Of a DNA stretch of 64,000 nt, positions 27,307 through 36,779 are shown in pieces. A program made the position numbers and the translations under genes. The DNA lies in the NCBI GenBank assembly GCA_025612245.1, contig JAAXKQ010000001.1, forward strand, positions 186,001-250,000, in the 5' to 3' direction. Source of the stretch: Ignavibacteria bacterium. Its GTDB lineage: Bacteria; Bacteroidota; Ignavibacteria; Ignavibacteriales; SURF-24. The first letter of the stretch is position 1. Every line of letters begins with the position of its first letter. The notes below the pieces were generated by a model. The model worked only from the letters and a program-made list of their open reading frames with translations, searched no databases and was not told the origin of the DNA.

Positions 27307-28706
27307 ATATGTATAGCTCCTTCGTAGGCGCCCGCCGAGGCTTCGGCAACGGCCTCGGAGAGTGTCGGATGTGCGTGAACGGTTTTTATAATAGATTCGT
27401 ACGTTGCTTCCATTGTTTTTGCAAGCGTAAATTCCGCTATGAGCTCCGTTGCCTCGGGTCCAATTATGTGTGCTCCTAAAAGCTCGCCGTACTTTGCGTC
27501 AAAGATCACTTTAACGAAGCCCTCGCGCTCCCCGATGGCAAAGGCTTTGCCGCTAGCCATAAACGGGAACTTCCCGATTTTTAACTCATAGCCATTTTCT
27601 TTTGCCTTCCTTTCCGTCAGGCCCACGCTTGCCACCTGGGGCTGGCAGTAAGTACAGCCTGGTATGGAATCGTAGTCAATTAAGGGAGGATTGAGCCCCT
27701 TTATCTTTTCTATGCAGTAAATTCCCTCGGCCGAGGCCACGTGCGCCAGCCAGGGAGGTCCTATGACGTCGCCAATTGCAAAGATCCCCTTTACACTGGT
27801 CTCGTAAGTGGATTTATCCACCTTGATATGCCTGGCGTAAAGCTCAACTCCAAGCTCTTCAAGCCCGAAGCCTTCGACGTTCCCCGTAACACCAATTGCG
27901 CTTAGGGCCAGGTCTGCCCTGAGGACCTGGACTTCATCCTGCCTGGACTTAACCTGTACTTCAACTTTCCCGTCCCTGACTTCTGCTTTTTCAACCATAG
28001 TGCTGGTAAAAAATGTAATTCCCTGCTTTTTCATCTCCTTTTGCAGCGCCTGGCTTATCTCGGTATCCTCAATGGGAAGTATGTTATCCATTACTTCCAC
28101 AACCGTAACCTTTGTGCCAAGAGCATTATAAAAATATGCAAACTCAATTCCTATGGCTCCGGCCCCGATTATGATCATTTCCTTGGGCTGGCTTTTTAAC
28201 GACATGGCCTCGGTGCTGGTGATGATGTATTCCCTGTCAATAGGAATCTGCGGCAATTCGCGCGGCCTTGCGCCGGTAGCAATAATGATCTTTCCGGCTT
28301 CAATTTCTTCTTCTGTTTTGCCTGCATCGGTTGCGACAATAAGCCTGTCATTGGCCGTAAGGCGGCCGAATCCCCTGAGGCGGTCTATCTTGTTTTTCTT
28401 CATCAGGTATTCCACGTTCTTTGAAATGCGGTCTGCTATGTCGCGGCTTCTTTTTATGATTTTAGCGAAGTCAACTGAATAGCCGTCAACCCTGATGCCG
28501 AAGTCTGCGGCGTGCTTTAGCTTTTCCAGCACCTCAACGTTTTTTAAGAGCGCTTTTGTCGGAATGCAGCCCCAGTTAAGGCATATGCCCCCCAGGTTAT
28601 CCTTGTCGATTACCACCGTCTTAAGTCCCAATTGTGAGGCTCTTATTGCAGCCACATAGCCTCCTGGACCCCCGCCCAAGACGGCAACGTCATACTTTTT
28701 TGCCAT
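27303..28706 (-). CDS. lpdA: Dihydrolipoyl dehydrogenase (E3)
   Basis: This 467-residue flavoprotein reoxidises the dihydrolipoyl arms and makes NADH. It has an FAD-binding GGGPGGYVAAIRASQ motif, the redox-active disulfide C42 and C47 (GGICLNWGCIPTK), the NAD-binding GAGAIGIEFAYFY motif, and the C-terminal HAHPTLSEA motif with the catalytic His-Glu pair. It is the first gene of the lpdA-lipB-E1-E2 run; the promoter is expected in 28707-28803. GGAAAGG precedes the ATG. Confidence 0.96.
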   Translation of the reverse strand: MAKKYDVAVLGGGPGGYVAAIRASQLGLKTVVIDKDNLGGICLNWGCIPTKALLKNVEVLEKLKHAADFGIRVDGYSVDFAKIIKRSRDIADRISKNVEYLMKKNKIDRLRGFGRLTANDRLIVATDAGKTEEEIEAGKIIIATGARPRELPQIPIDREYIITSTEAMSLKSQPKEMIIIGAGAIGIEFAYFYNALGTKVTVVEVMDNILPIEDTEISQALQKEMKKQGITFFTSTMVEKAEVRDGKVEVQVKSRQDEVQVLRADLALSAIGVTGNVEGFGLEELGVELYARHIKVDKSTYETSVKGIFAIGDVIGPPWLAHVASAEGIYCIEKIKGLNPPLIDYDSIPGCTYCQPQVASVGLTERKAKENGYELKIGKFPFMASGKAFAIGEREGFVKVIFDAKYGELLGAHIIGPEATELIAEFTLAKTMEATYESIIKTVHAHPTLSEAVAEASAGAYEGAIHI

Positions 28707-28803
28707 ATCGCCTTTCCTAGTTATTTATTTAATATAAATAAAACATGCTAATCTAAAAAGAGGAAGAACGGGTCAATTGAAAATAATACCCCGGGGTGGG
28801 GTA

Positions 28804-29679
28804 TCAGCCCAAAAGAATGAGCAGAACGCCCATGAACATGATGAATGCACCCAAAAGCCTTTCTCTTACGTTAGCCTCAGCCAGAAAAAAATGCCCCATC
28901 AGGACGCTCAGCATTCCGGAAGTCCTTTTCAGGGCAATTACGTATGCTACATAAGTATACGTGATAGCCAAGAGGAAAAGAAGGCTTCCCAGCAGGTTCA
29001 ACAGGCTCAGCATGAAAAGGCTCTTGCGTCCCTTGATTATCTGCTCCAGGTCAAAGCTTTTTCTCATAATTACTACAAGCGTAACGCCCAAGAAAACGTA
29101 CAGGTTTAAGAAAAGCAGGTGCTGAAGCGGCGAAGAGCTGTTTACGGCAAGCTTGTCGAAGTTTGAGGTAATGCTGTACAGAAAGGATACGAAAAGCATC
29201 ATCCTGGTGCCGGCATTCCGGAATAAGGCTTTTACCGGGTCAATGAAGTTTCTTTTCCTGAGGTTAATGTTCAATAGGTAGGAGCCGGTAACGACAAGTA
29301 GGATTCCAGCTATACCCCCGGGTTTTGGGAATTCGCCTACAATTACGGGTGAAGTTATTAGCATGAACAATGGTGTGAAGCTCAGCATCGGAATTACTTC
29401 TGAGATATCCCCTTTTGAAACCGCATTCATGTAAAGTATTGTGGCAAGTATGTTTATTGTCCCTGTTACGCTGAGAGCCATAAAATAAGACGCTGTAAGC
29501 TTAAAATGAATAAAACCCGAAAGGAGGATTACCAGCACAACTACAACGACGTTGTTAGCCCACGAGATGAGAACAGGCTTTACTCCCACAAGGGAAGATC
29601 TTTTATTGAAAAGGTTGCCGAAGGCGTCAACGAAAGGTATAATGGTAATCAGAAGTATCCACATGCTCATTTTCAGCAT
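28804..29679 (-). CDS. EamA-type (DMT superfamily) transporter
   Basis: A 291-residue inner-membrane protein with about 10 hydrophobic segments arranged as two EamA-like halves (about 1-140 and 150-291), the second ending VLMGHFFLAEANVRERLLGAFIMFMGVLLILLG, a typical EamA signature. The exported or imported substrate is unknown. Start codons at 29679, 29670 and 29664 are all possible; none has a clear ribosome site. The gene diverges from the phosphohexomutase gene across 195 bases of AT-rich sequence. Confidence 0.82.
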   Translation of the reverse strand: MLKMSMWILLITIIPFVDAFGNLFNKRSSLVGVKPVLISWANNVVVVVLVILLSGFIHFKLTASYFMALSVTGTINILATILYMNAVSKGDISEVIPMLSFTPLFMLITSPVIVGEFPKPGGIAGILLVVTGSYLLNINLRKRNFIDPVKALFRNAGTRMMLFVSFLYSITSNFDKLAVNSSSPLQHLLFLNLYVFLGVTLVVIMRKSFDLEQIIKGRKSLFMLSLLNLLGSLLFLLAITYTYVAYVIALKRTSGMLSVLMGHFFLAEANVRERLLGAFIMFMGVLLILLG

Positions 29680-29874
29680 AAAATGATAAAATAATTTGCC
29701 TTAGGGCGCATAAAGAAAGATAAAAATAATTTCTATTTGGATAAAAATTTTTAATTTTGCATTTATTATTTAATATTTTATAAAATACACTTCAGCGGTA
29801 TATAAAGTTATATTCAATTCTTTTTTTATCGGTACTAAGTAGTATTAAAATCAGATTCGAATAAAGGAGGAAAA

Positions 29875-31227
29875 ATGCCTACCTTAATGGTAAGTATTTC
29901 TGGAATCAGAGGTATAATTGGAGACGGGCTTGAACCTGAGGTTCTAGTGAAGTATACTTCTGCTTATGCAGATTTTTGCGGTAATGGTAAGATAGTCGTA
30001 GGCCGTGATGCAAGAATTTCGGGTGAAATGGTAAGAAATATCGTCAACGGGACTCTTTCGGCCAAGGGCAACGATGTAATAGATATTGGAATATGTCCTA
30101 CACCAACGGTGCAATATACAGTTAAAACGCTTAAAGCAGCCGGTGGAATTGCCATTTCTGCCAGCCATAACCCAAACGAATGGAACGCCCTGAAGCTCCT
30201 AAACTCCACCGGACAGTTCATGACTCCGGAAGAGAACCTTGAGCTTCAGAAAATCCTTCTCAGCGGAAAAAATGTATATCCCCGCTGGGACAAGATCGGT
30301 AAAATTACATATTATGATGAAGGACTAAAAAAGCATCTCCATGACGTCCTTAACCTAAAGCATATAGATGTTGAAGCAATAAGAAAAAGAAAGTTCAAAG
30401 TCCTGGCCGACTGTGTCAACGGGGCAGGTGTTTACGTAATTCCGCAGATGCTAAGGGACTTAGGCTGCGAGGTGATTGAGATGAACTGTGAGAAGACAGG
30501 CATCTTCCCGCGCCTGCCTGAACCACTGCCGGAGAACCTGACGGCAACCATGAAGGCCGTAAAAGATTCTGGTGCCGACCTTGGCGTTGTTGTTGACCCT
30601 GACGTGGACCGGCTGGTTTTAATTACCGATCAGGGAGAACCTTTCGGTGAGGAAAATACTATTACACAGGCAGTAAGGTTTGTGCTTTCGAAGGAAAAAG
30701 GCAACGTTGCGGTTAACCTTTCCACTACAAGGGCTGTTGACGACGTAGCTTCACAGGCCGGCTGTAAAGTATTCCGCTCCCCTGTCGGTGAGGCAAACGT
30801 GGTAAAGAAGATGAAGGAAGTAAATGCCGTTATTGGCGGCGAAGGAAGCGGCGGAGTAATTTATCCGGCTCTTCACTTTGGGCGCGATGCATTGGTAGGC
30901 GTGGCAATTACACTTCAGCACCTGCTCGAATTTCAGGGCAGCATAAGCGACCTCAAGAAAGCTTTACCCAGGTATTTTATAGCAAAAAGAAAAATTGAGC
31001 TGGGCGGCAAAGACCCTGAAGACATAATAAAAATACTCGTGGATAAATATTCCGATGAAAAGATTAATACCGAAGACGGCTTGAGAATAGATTTCCCTGA
31101 CCATTGGGTGCATTTCAGAAAGTCCAACACAGAGCCCATAATAAGGTGCGTTACAGAGGCAAAAAGCCTTGAAGAAGCAGAACGATATATCGACAAGTAT
31201 TTTGGCGAGATAAAAAGCTTTTTCTAA
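29875..31227 (+). CDS. glmM: Phosphoglucosamine mutase/phosphomannomutase family enzyme
   Basis: A 450-residue alpha-D-phosphohexomutase. It has the catalytic phosphoserine loop ASHNP, the metal-binding DPDVDRL, the sugar-recognition GEGSGG and the phosphate-binding RKSNTEP. It interconverts hexose or hexosamine 1- and 6-phosphates for cell-wall precursors. The sequence resembles the archaeal/Ignavibacteria-style GlmM group by eye, but phosphomannomutase activity is equally possible. A textbook AAAGGAGG site precedes the ATG and a terminator follows the stop by about 27 bases. Confidence 0.9.
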   Translation: MPTLMVSISGIRGIIGDGLEPEVLVKYTSAYADFCGNGKIVVGRDARISGEMVRNIVNGTLSAKGNDVIDIGICPTPTVQYTVKTLKAAGGIAISASHNPNEWNALKLLNSTGQFMTPEENLELQKILLSGKNVYPRWDKIGKITYYDEGLKKHLHDVLNLKHIDVEAIRKRKFKVLADCVNGAGVYVIPQMLRDLGCEVIEMNCEKTGIFPRLPEPLPENLTATMKAVKDSGADLGVVVDPDVDRLVLITDQGEPFGEENTITQAVRFVLSKEKGNVAVNLSTTRAVDDVASQAGCKVFRSPVGEANVVKKMKEVNAVIGGEGSGGVIYPALHFGRDALVGVAITLQHLLEFQGSISDLKKALPRYFIAKRKIELGGKDPEDIIKILVDKYSDEKINTEDGLRIDFPDHWVHFRKSNTEPIIRCVTEAKSLEEAERYIDKYFGEIKSFF

Positions 31228-31253
31228 GCCCATGTTTCTTCTTAAAAATTTCC

Positions 31254-31295
31254 GGACGGCAGATAGAGAGATGCTTCTCTGCCGTCCTTTTTCCT
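31254..31295 (+). terminator. Terminator of the phosphohexomutase gene
   Basis: The stem GGACGGCAGA (31254-31263) pairs with TCTGCCGTCC (31278-31287), followed by TTTTTCCTT. Confidence 0.9.
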
Positions 31296-31513
31296 TCCTA
31301 ATATGAAATGTTCCATGAATAAGCAATATTTAATAATCCATTTGTAATTTAAAAACTTTTTACTAATTTCAAGACGGACTCTCTTTTATTATTTTTATCG
31401 CCCAATTAAATTTTTGACCAATTAAATTTTCACCGTGCTTTTCAACATAGATATTTGCAGAAAGTGCCCTTTTAATTAAATGTAATTGTTGAAAAAGAGG
31501 ACTTGCCTTAAAA

Positions 31514-33862
31514 ATGACGCTGAAAATTAAAAACTCCTTTTCAATTCTCGTTCTACTTCTTTTCCTGGAAGCTTCAGGAGAGCTCTTTGCCCAGGAGGCT
31601 TTTACATACTACTCGGTTTCAGGCTTTATAAAGGACCAGGCGACAGGCGAATTCCTTTCGGGCACGAGCATTCTTATCTACCGCGACAGCCTGAGCATTC
31701 AGGGGCCTCCCTTAAAGGGTATAAATTCAAACCAGTACGGTTATTTTGCCGTTCCGGAACTCCCTTCGGGCAATTTCATACTCATTGTGCGCCGGCTTGG
31801 GTATAAAACCTTGACCAGAGAGCTCAGGCTTTCGGGTAAGACCCCCTTTTTAAGGCTGGACCTTGAACTTGAATCGCAGGATATCAGGCTCCAGGAGGTT
31901 GTTGTAAAGGGGAGGAAAAGTGATGTTGGAGTCGTAAGCTCTGTTGAGGTTTCCCCGGAGCTCTTAAGCCAGCTGCCTTCACTGAGCGGTGAAGTGGACC
32001 TTTTCAGGTCGCTTCAGCTTTTGCCCGGACTTACGCAGAATAATGAGCTTTCGACGGGACTTTACGTAAGGGGGGGAAGTCCCGACCAGACGCTTACGCT
32101 TCTTGACGGCGTTATTGTATATAACCCTTCTCACCTCGGCAATTTTGCCAGCACTTTTAATTCCGATGCACTCCAGAGCGTTAAGCTCATCAAGGGCGCA
32201 TTCCCTGCCGAGTACGGCGGAAGGCTTTCAAGCGTGCTGGACATCAAGCTTAGGAGCGGATCTAAGGAAAGGCACAAGGGCATTCTGGGTCTTGGACTAA
32301 TAAATTCGCACATGACGCTTGAAGGACCAATGAACGAAAACTCCACATACATACTATCAGGACGGAAAATGTACTATGACGCCTTCCAGAAATTGACCGA
32401 TAAAAACGGAATGGCACCCAGATACAACTTCTATGACCTGAATTCCAAGTTCTCCTTTGACGTTTCAAAAAATGACTTCGTCTCTTTCAGCGCCCTTTTA
32501 AGCAGCGACAAGATCTATAGCTCACCAGGCAATCAGGTTAGCTACGACATACAGTGGCAGAATGCAATTGCCAGCCTGAACTGGTCGCAGGTATTGTCGA
32601 ATTCACGCTTTTCCAATACATCCTTGAGCTATGTCAACTATAGCTTTAAGTCCATTCTCGACGACACTACCAGCAGGGTAACTTCGTCCGACTACTATTC
32701 AGTTTCGGATCTGGTGGACCTTGTACTCAGAAAAGACGTGGAATTTTACCTGGCGGGCAATAACCCCGGGAAGCTGGGCATGGAAATTTCGCTGCATAAT
32801 TACAAACTTACTTATAGTGACGTTTACAGCTTACTTATAGAAAGAAGCTATGGAAACGAAAAGGATATCACCAATTACGAGGCTGCAACTTACCTCCAGA
32901 GCGAGTTTCAGGTAACTTCGCGCCTAAAAGTAAGCCCGGGTCTGAGGCTTTATTTTTTTAACGCGCAAAAAAAACTGAACCTTGAGCCTCGGTTTTCGGC
33001 ACTATACAGCCTGACGGATGAGGCCTCAATAAAAGGTGCATTCTCGGTGACTAATCAGTTTCTGCACCTTATTGTAAGAAACGACATTTCCCTTCCTACG
33101 GACCTGTGGTATCCATCGACAGACAAAATTGAGCCCTCTGCCTCAAGGCAGTATGTAATGGGACTTGATTCCTATTTCAGCGACAAAGAATACTTCTTTT
33201 CGGTTGAGGGCTACTACAAGGACATGAAAAACCTTTATGAGTTTAAGGATAACGCGCGTTATAACCCACAGACTTCGGTTGTTGACCTGCTGACAAAGGG
33301 CAGCGGCGAAGCCTATGGCCTGGAGCTTTTCCTCAATAAGCTCTCCGGGGATTTTTCCGGCTGGGTCGGATATACACTCTCCTGGTCCAGGAGGAAATTC
33401 GATGAATTAAACGCCGGACAGGTCTTCTATCCCAGGTTCGACAGAAGGCATGACATCTCTGTAATTGCAACCTATAGATTAACTGAATTTTTAAGCCTTG
33501 GGATGACCTGGACTTATGCAACCGGGCAGGGCTATACGCTTCCCATTGGCCAGTACCAGATTGGTAACATAGACCTTGATCCCAATGAAAGGGTCCAGTT
33601 CGATTACACCAAAAGGAATGCTTATAAGCTGCCGGCCTACCATAAGCTCGATTTGAACCTTACGTATAAGTTTTTCTTTAACAGCCTGCAGCTGGAGACT
33701 TATCTTAACGTTTATAACGTATATAACAGGCATAATCCCTTTGCGTACTACGCCTCTGAAGTACAGAAGCCGACGCCTGACGGGACGGTATCTTTACCCA
33801 AGTTCTATTCGCTCACAATTTTCCCTTTTATGCCGACTGTGGGAATTACGATGAAATTTTAA
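31514..33862 (+). CDS. TonB-dependent receptor with carboxypeptidase-like N-terminal domain
   Basis: A 782-residue outer-membrane receptor: signal peptide (1-25, ending ELFAQ), a carboxypeptidase regulatory-like domain (about 30-115), a plug domain (about 125-235, with RGGSPDQTLTLLDGVIVYNPSHLG) and a 22-strand-type barrel ending in a terminal phenylalanine. It imports a ligand using energy from TonB/ExbBD. Its adjacent lipoprotein genes suggest a linked uptake or surface-binding set. The ligand cannot be read from the sequence; the typical SusC features (length about 1000, SusD partner) are absent. Confidence 0.9.
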   Translation: MTLKIKNSFSILVLLLFLEASGELFAQEAFTYYSVSGFIKDQATGEFLSGTSILIYRDSLSIQGPPLKGINSNQYGYFAVPELPSGNFILIVRRLGYKTLTRELRLSGKTPFLRLDLELESQDIRLQEVVVKGRKSDVGVVSSVEVSPELLSQLPSLSGEVDLFRSLQLLPGLTQNNELSTGLYVRGGSPDQTLTLLDGVIVYNPSHLGNFASTFNSDALQSVKLIKGAFPAEYGGRLSSVLDIKLRSGSKERHKGILGLGLINSHMTLEGPMNENSTYILSGRKMYYDAFQKLTDKNGMAPRYNFYDLNSKFSFDVSKNDFVSFSALLSSDKIYSSPGNQVSYDIQWQNAIASLNWSQVLSNSRFSNTSLSYVNYSFKSILDDTTSRVTSSDYYSVSDLVDLVLRKDVEFYLAGNNPGKLGMEISLHNYKLTYSDVYSLLIERSYGNEKDITNYEAATYLQSEFQVTSRLKVSPGLRLYFFNAQKKLNLEPRFSALYSLTDEASIKGAFSVTNQFLHLIVRNDISLPTDLWYPSTDKIEPSASRQYVMGLDSYFSDKEYFFSVEGYYKDMKNLYEFKDNARYNPQTSVVDLLTKGSGEAYGLELFLNKLSGDFSGWVGYTLSWSRRKFDELNAGQVFYPRFDRRHDISVIATYRLTEFLSLGMTWTYATGQGYTLPIGQYQIGNIDLDPNERVQFDYTKRNAYKLPAYHKLDLNLTYKFFFNSLQLETYLNVYNVYNRHNPFAYYASEVQKPTPDGTVSLPKFYSLTIFPFMPTVGITMKF

Positions 33863-33883
33863 TCAAAAGTTGCTGGAAATATC

Positions 33884-34711
33884 ATGAAAATTAAGATCAT
33901 AAAAGTCTTTGCAATTGCATTACTCTTAAGCCTGAGCGCTTTTATTTCCTGCGGATGCGAGCAGACAGAGACTCTTGAGCCCGACAGCATATTTAAGGAA
34001 AAAACCGTTGTATTTGCCTCCCTGGAAAAAGATTCTCTCTTTAACGGCGTAACGTTTACCAGGACTCTACCCTTAAATGAGCCTTACGACATCAAAAAAG
34101 CAGAACTTAAGGATGTAACGGCTTATCTTAAGATAAATGGAATACAGGTTATACCCCTTATTTACGACAAAAACGGCGTTTATAAGCCCGGCAACAAATT
34201 ATATGTTGAGCCTGAGACCACATACGAGCTTTTTGCCGACTGGGAGGGAAAAAGTATTTATGCTATAACCAGGGTTCCCGGCGTGCCTGAAGTTACAGGT
34301 GCATTAATTGTAGATGGAAAATATGTCGAGGCCAAAATAAATCCCAAAGGAAACGAAACCTATGGCGCTGCCTGGTTTATTACGGGGGCCAATGAATTTA
34401 GAATTTCAGGACTTTCTGCCGACTTTTTTGAAGTCTACGGTGCGCCTTCACTGCCTCCATCATCAGTTTCCTTGAGAACTACTGATATACCGGAGGAGTA
34501 CAGGACCGATCTTTACGCAAAAAGAACATACGTAAAGGTTTTTGCTTTTGACAAAAGTTTTTACGATTACTTTAAGACAAGAGCCAATAACCAGCAGGTG
34601 CATAATTCATTTACACAAGGGGGCAGCAATATAATCTGGAATGTCTACGGCAATGATGTTATCGGCCTTTTCATTGGCAACGCCGCCGGAAAACTCATTA
34701 GACCCAACTAA
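33884..34711 (+). CDS. Lipoprotein, possibly DUF4249-like
   Basis: A 275-residue lipoprotein with cysteines at 23 and 25 at the end of the signal peptide; either could be the lipidated residue. The rest looks like a beta-sandwich followed by a C-terminal domain, reminiscent of DUF4249 proteins that are encoded next to carboxypeptidase-domain TonB receptors in Bacteroidota. I could not match it with certainty. The gene starts 21 bases after the receptor and ends 19 bases before the rhodanese gene, so the three form a likely operon. It probably sits at the periplasmic or outer face of the outer membrane beside the receptor. Confidence 0.65.
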   Translation: MKIKIIKVFAIALLLSLSAFISCGCEQTETLEPDSIFKEKTVVFASLEKDSLFNGVTFTRTLPLNEPYDIKKAELKDVTAYLKINGIQVIPLIYDKNGVYKPGNKLYVEPETTYELFADWEGKSIYAITRVPGVPEVTGALIVDGKYVEAKINPKGNETYGAAWFITGANEFRISGLSADFFEVYGAPSLPPSSVSLRTTDIPEEYRTDLYAKRTYVKVFAFDKSFYDYFKTRANNQQVHNSFTQGGSNIIWNVYGNDVIGLFIGNAAGKLIRPN

Positions 34712-34730
34712 CCTTTTGCAGGCATGAGGA

Positions 34731-35807
34731 ATGAAAATAAAAAAAATCATCAGTATTTTGCTTACATCCATTATGCTCATCCTTCAGGGATGCCTGGAAA
34801 GCAACGTTATCCCGGAATTTAATGGTTCCATGGATAACGCCTCTCAAATGCTCACGTATTTTGAATCCCAGGGAGACTTTTTCAACTCCATGGACTGCCC
34901 TGCGCTCATTGAGGCAGATGAGGTAAATTCCAACCTTCAGAATTATCTGATCCTGGACGTAAGGGATTCAGCTTCATTCCGTTCCGGACACATCAATGGG
35001 GCCATAAGCATACTGCCCCGGGACCTTTGGGCATATTTTAAGCAGAACAATATGGATAAATATTCGAAAGTTGTACTTGTAAGCAAGACAGGTCAGTCTT
35101 CCTCTTACTATGTCACTCTTTTAAGGCTATATGGGTTAAGTAACATCTATTCCCTTAATTTCGGAATGGCCTCATGGAATGACGACTTTGCCGCAGCATG
35201 GAAAGACCACCTGAAAAATTCCGTGCTCATGAGATCCTACACGAATGAAGTGACTAATATGAATTCAATGACTTCTCTTCCTTTAGTCAGCTTCAGAACA
35301 AAGTCGAAAAACATAAAAGACAAGGTCGAAGAAAGGATTTCAGACCTGCTCCTTCAAGGCTTTAATGAGGATCTGCCCACGGTAAATTATTCAGACTCAG
35401 GCCCAGTAATTACAGAAGATCAACTGTTTAATGAAGACTATCTAAGTAATTATTACCTGATCTGTTACGGCTCTGCTAACCTTTACATGGCGCTTGGCCG
35501 CTATAACCCCTATTCCGGGCTCGGGCATCCGAAAGGAGCAGTCTTATATGATCCTCATTCCTCCCTAAAGAGCAACAATTACCTGCAGACGCTGCCCACG
35601 AACAAGAAAATTGCCATTTACTGCTATAACGGGCAATACAGCGCGTCTGCTGCCGCATACCTGAGGCTTCTGGGCTATGACGCAAAATCTATGCTCTTTG
35701 GTGCCTACGTACTTTTCTACGATCGCCTGGAGTATGATGCAATGCTGTCAAAATTTCTGTTCAGAAAGGATTTATCAAATAATTTCCCTTATGTGACCGG
35801 AAACTAG
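34731..35807 (+). CDS. Tandem-rhodanese lipoprotein, each domain partly degenerate
   Basis: A 358-residue lipoprotein (lipobox LQGC, cysteine 21) with two rhodanese-like domains. The first (about 60-165) keeps the N-terminal signature LDVRDSASFRSGHINGA but its active-site loop reads S118-K-T-G-Q-S-S with serine in place of the catalytic cysteine. The second (about 235-345) has an intact loop C298-Y-N-G-Q-Y-S but lacks the DVR signature, and keeps GHPKGAV. Rhodaneses move sulfane sulfur via the loop cysteine, so only domain 2 could be catalytic; domain 1 may bind anions or be structural. Linked to a TonB receptor, it may handle a sulfur compound, but this is inference. Confidence 0.85.
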   Translation: MKIKKIISILLTSIMLILQGCLESNVIPEFNGSMDNASQMLTYFESQGDFFNSMDCPALIEADEVNSNLQNYLILDVRDSASFRSGHINGAISILPRDLWAYFKQNNMDKYSKVVLVSKTGQSSSYYVTLLRLYGLSNIYSLNFGMASWNDDFAAAWKDHLKNSVLMRSYTNEVTNMNSMTSLPLVSFRTKSKNIKDKVEERISDLLLQGFNEDLPTVNYSDSGPVITEDQLFNEDYLSNYYLICYGSANLYMALGRYNPYSGLGHPKGAVLYDPHSSLKSNNYLQTLPTNKKIAIYCYNGQYSASAAAYLRLLGYDAKSMLFGAYVLFYDRLEYDAMLSKFLFRKDLSNNFPYVTGN

Positions 35808-35867
35808 TGCCCAGGGTTTCCTTTGCTTTCTGACTGCGGGGGCGGTGGCATTAATGGATGTGGAAGT

Positions 35868-36779
35868 TCAGTGCAGCATTGCCCTTTTCCTGAAATAGCT
35901 GAAGAGAGCCTTGTCGAAGGGTACGGATGTATCCAGTAGGTTATATTCTATACCTGAATTCAGGCATTCTTCCTTTATTCTTTCAATATATTCACTCATT
36001 GCCTTCTGATACGCCTTCTGGATCTGGAATGGCTGAGTGATCATTTCCTCCTGGGTTTCCATATCCTTAAAGGCTGCATCACGCCCGAAAGCAAAGCTCA
36101 TTTCCATGGGATCAAGCACCTGGAAGACCACTACTTCGTTTTTCTTGTACCTGAAGTGTTTTAACGCCGTTAATATTGAGTTGACGTCATCAAAGAAATC
36201 GGAAATAATTATTACCAGGCCTCTTCTTTTTACTTTTTCAGCCAGGTAGTTAAGGCAGTTTGCCGTTCTGGTCTTGCTTGAAGGCTTTACCGAGGCAAGG
36301 GCTTTAAGAAGTTCCGTAAGGTATATCCTGCTGGATTTTGGGGCCATGAATGTTTCCACCTTGTCGGAATAAAGTGCAAGTCCTGCCGCGTCCTGCTGGC
36401 GGATCATCAGGTACATAAGGCTGGCGGCAAGAATGGACCCATACTCCAGCTTTTTTATATTATTGCCGTATGCGAAATCCATTGAGCGGCTTACGTCCAG
36501 AATGATGTGGCTTACAAGGTTTGTTTCCTCTTCATACTGCTTTATGTAGTACTTTTCCGTCTTTGCGTAAGCCTTCCAGTCGACACTCTTCAGGCTGTCG
36601 CCCTGCATATAAGGTCTGTGCTCGCTGAATTCGACGCTGAAGCCATGATAAGGGCTCCTGTGCAGTCCAACCATAAAGCCTTCAACGACAAGGCGTGCCT
36701 TAAGTTCCAGTGAATTCAGTTTTGATACAACCGACGGGTGCAGGAATTTTCTAAAGTCCTGGTGAGAAGATTCAGCCAC
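35868..36779 (-). CDS. DUF58-domain protein (vWA-like)
   Basis: A 303-residue soluble protein of the DUF58 family, with the N-terminal GLHRSPYHGFSVEFSEHRPYMQGD signature and a von Willebrand A-like fold carrying the metal-binding DVSRSM motif at 95-100. It starts with GTG in a TAGTG overlap with the TPR lipoprotein's stop, so translation is coupled. Such proteins often work with MoxR AAA ATPases in protein assembly or envelope functions, but no MoxR gene is in the window. Precise role unknown. Confidence 0.85.
   Translation of the reverse strand: MAESSHQDFRKFLHPSVVSKLNSLELKARLVVEGFMVGLHRSPYHGFSVEFSEHRPYMQGDSLKSVDWKAYAKTEKYYIKQYEEETNLVSHIILDVSRSMDFAYGNNIKKLEYGSILAASLMYLMIRQQDAAGLALYSDKVETFMAPKSSRIYLTELLKALASVKPSSKTRTANCLNYLAEKVKRRGLVIIISDFFDDVNSILTALKHFRYKKNEVVVFQVLDPMEMSFAFGRDAAFKDMETQEEMITQPFQIQKAYQKAMSEYIERIKEECLNSGIEYNLLDTSVPFDKALFSYFRKRAMLH

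Noticed and set aside
31514-35807. The TonB locus as a SusCD polysaccharide utilisation locus
   Set aside because: The receptor is shorter than SusC, no SusD-like lipoprotein or glycoside hydrolase is present, and the third gene encodes rhodanese domains.
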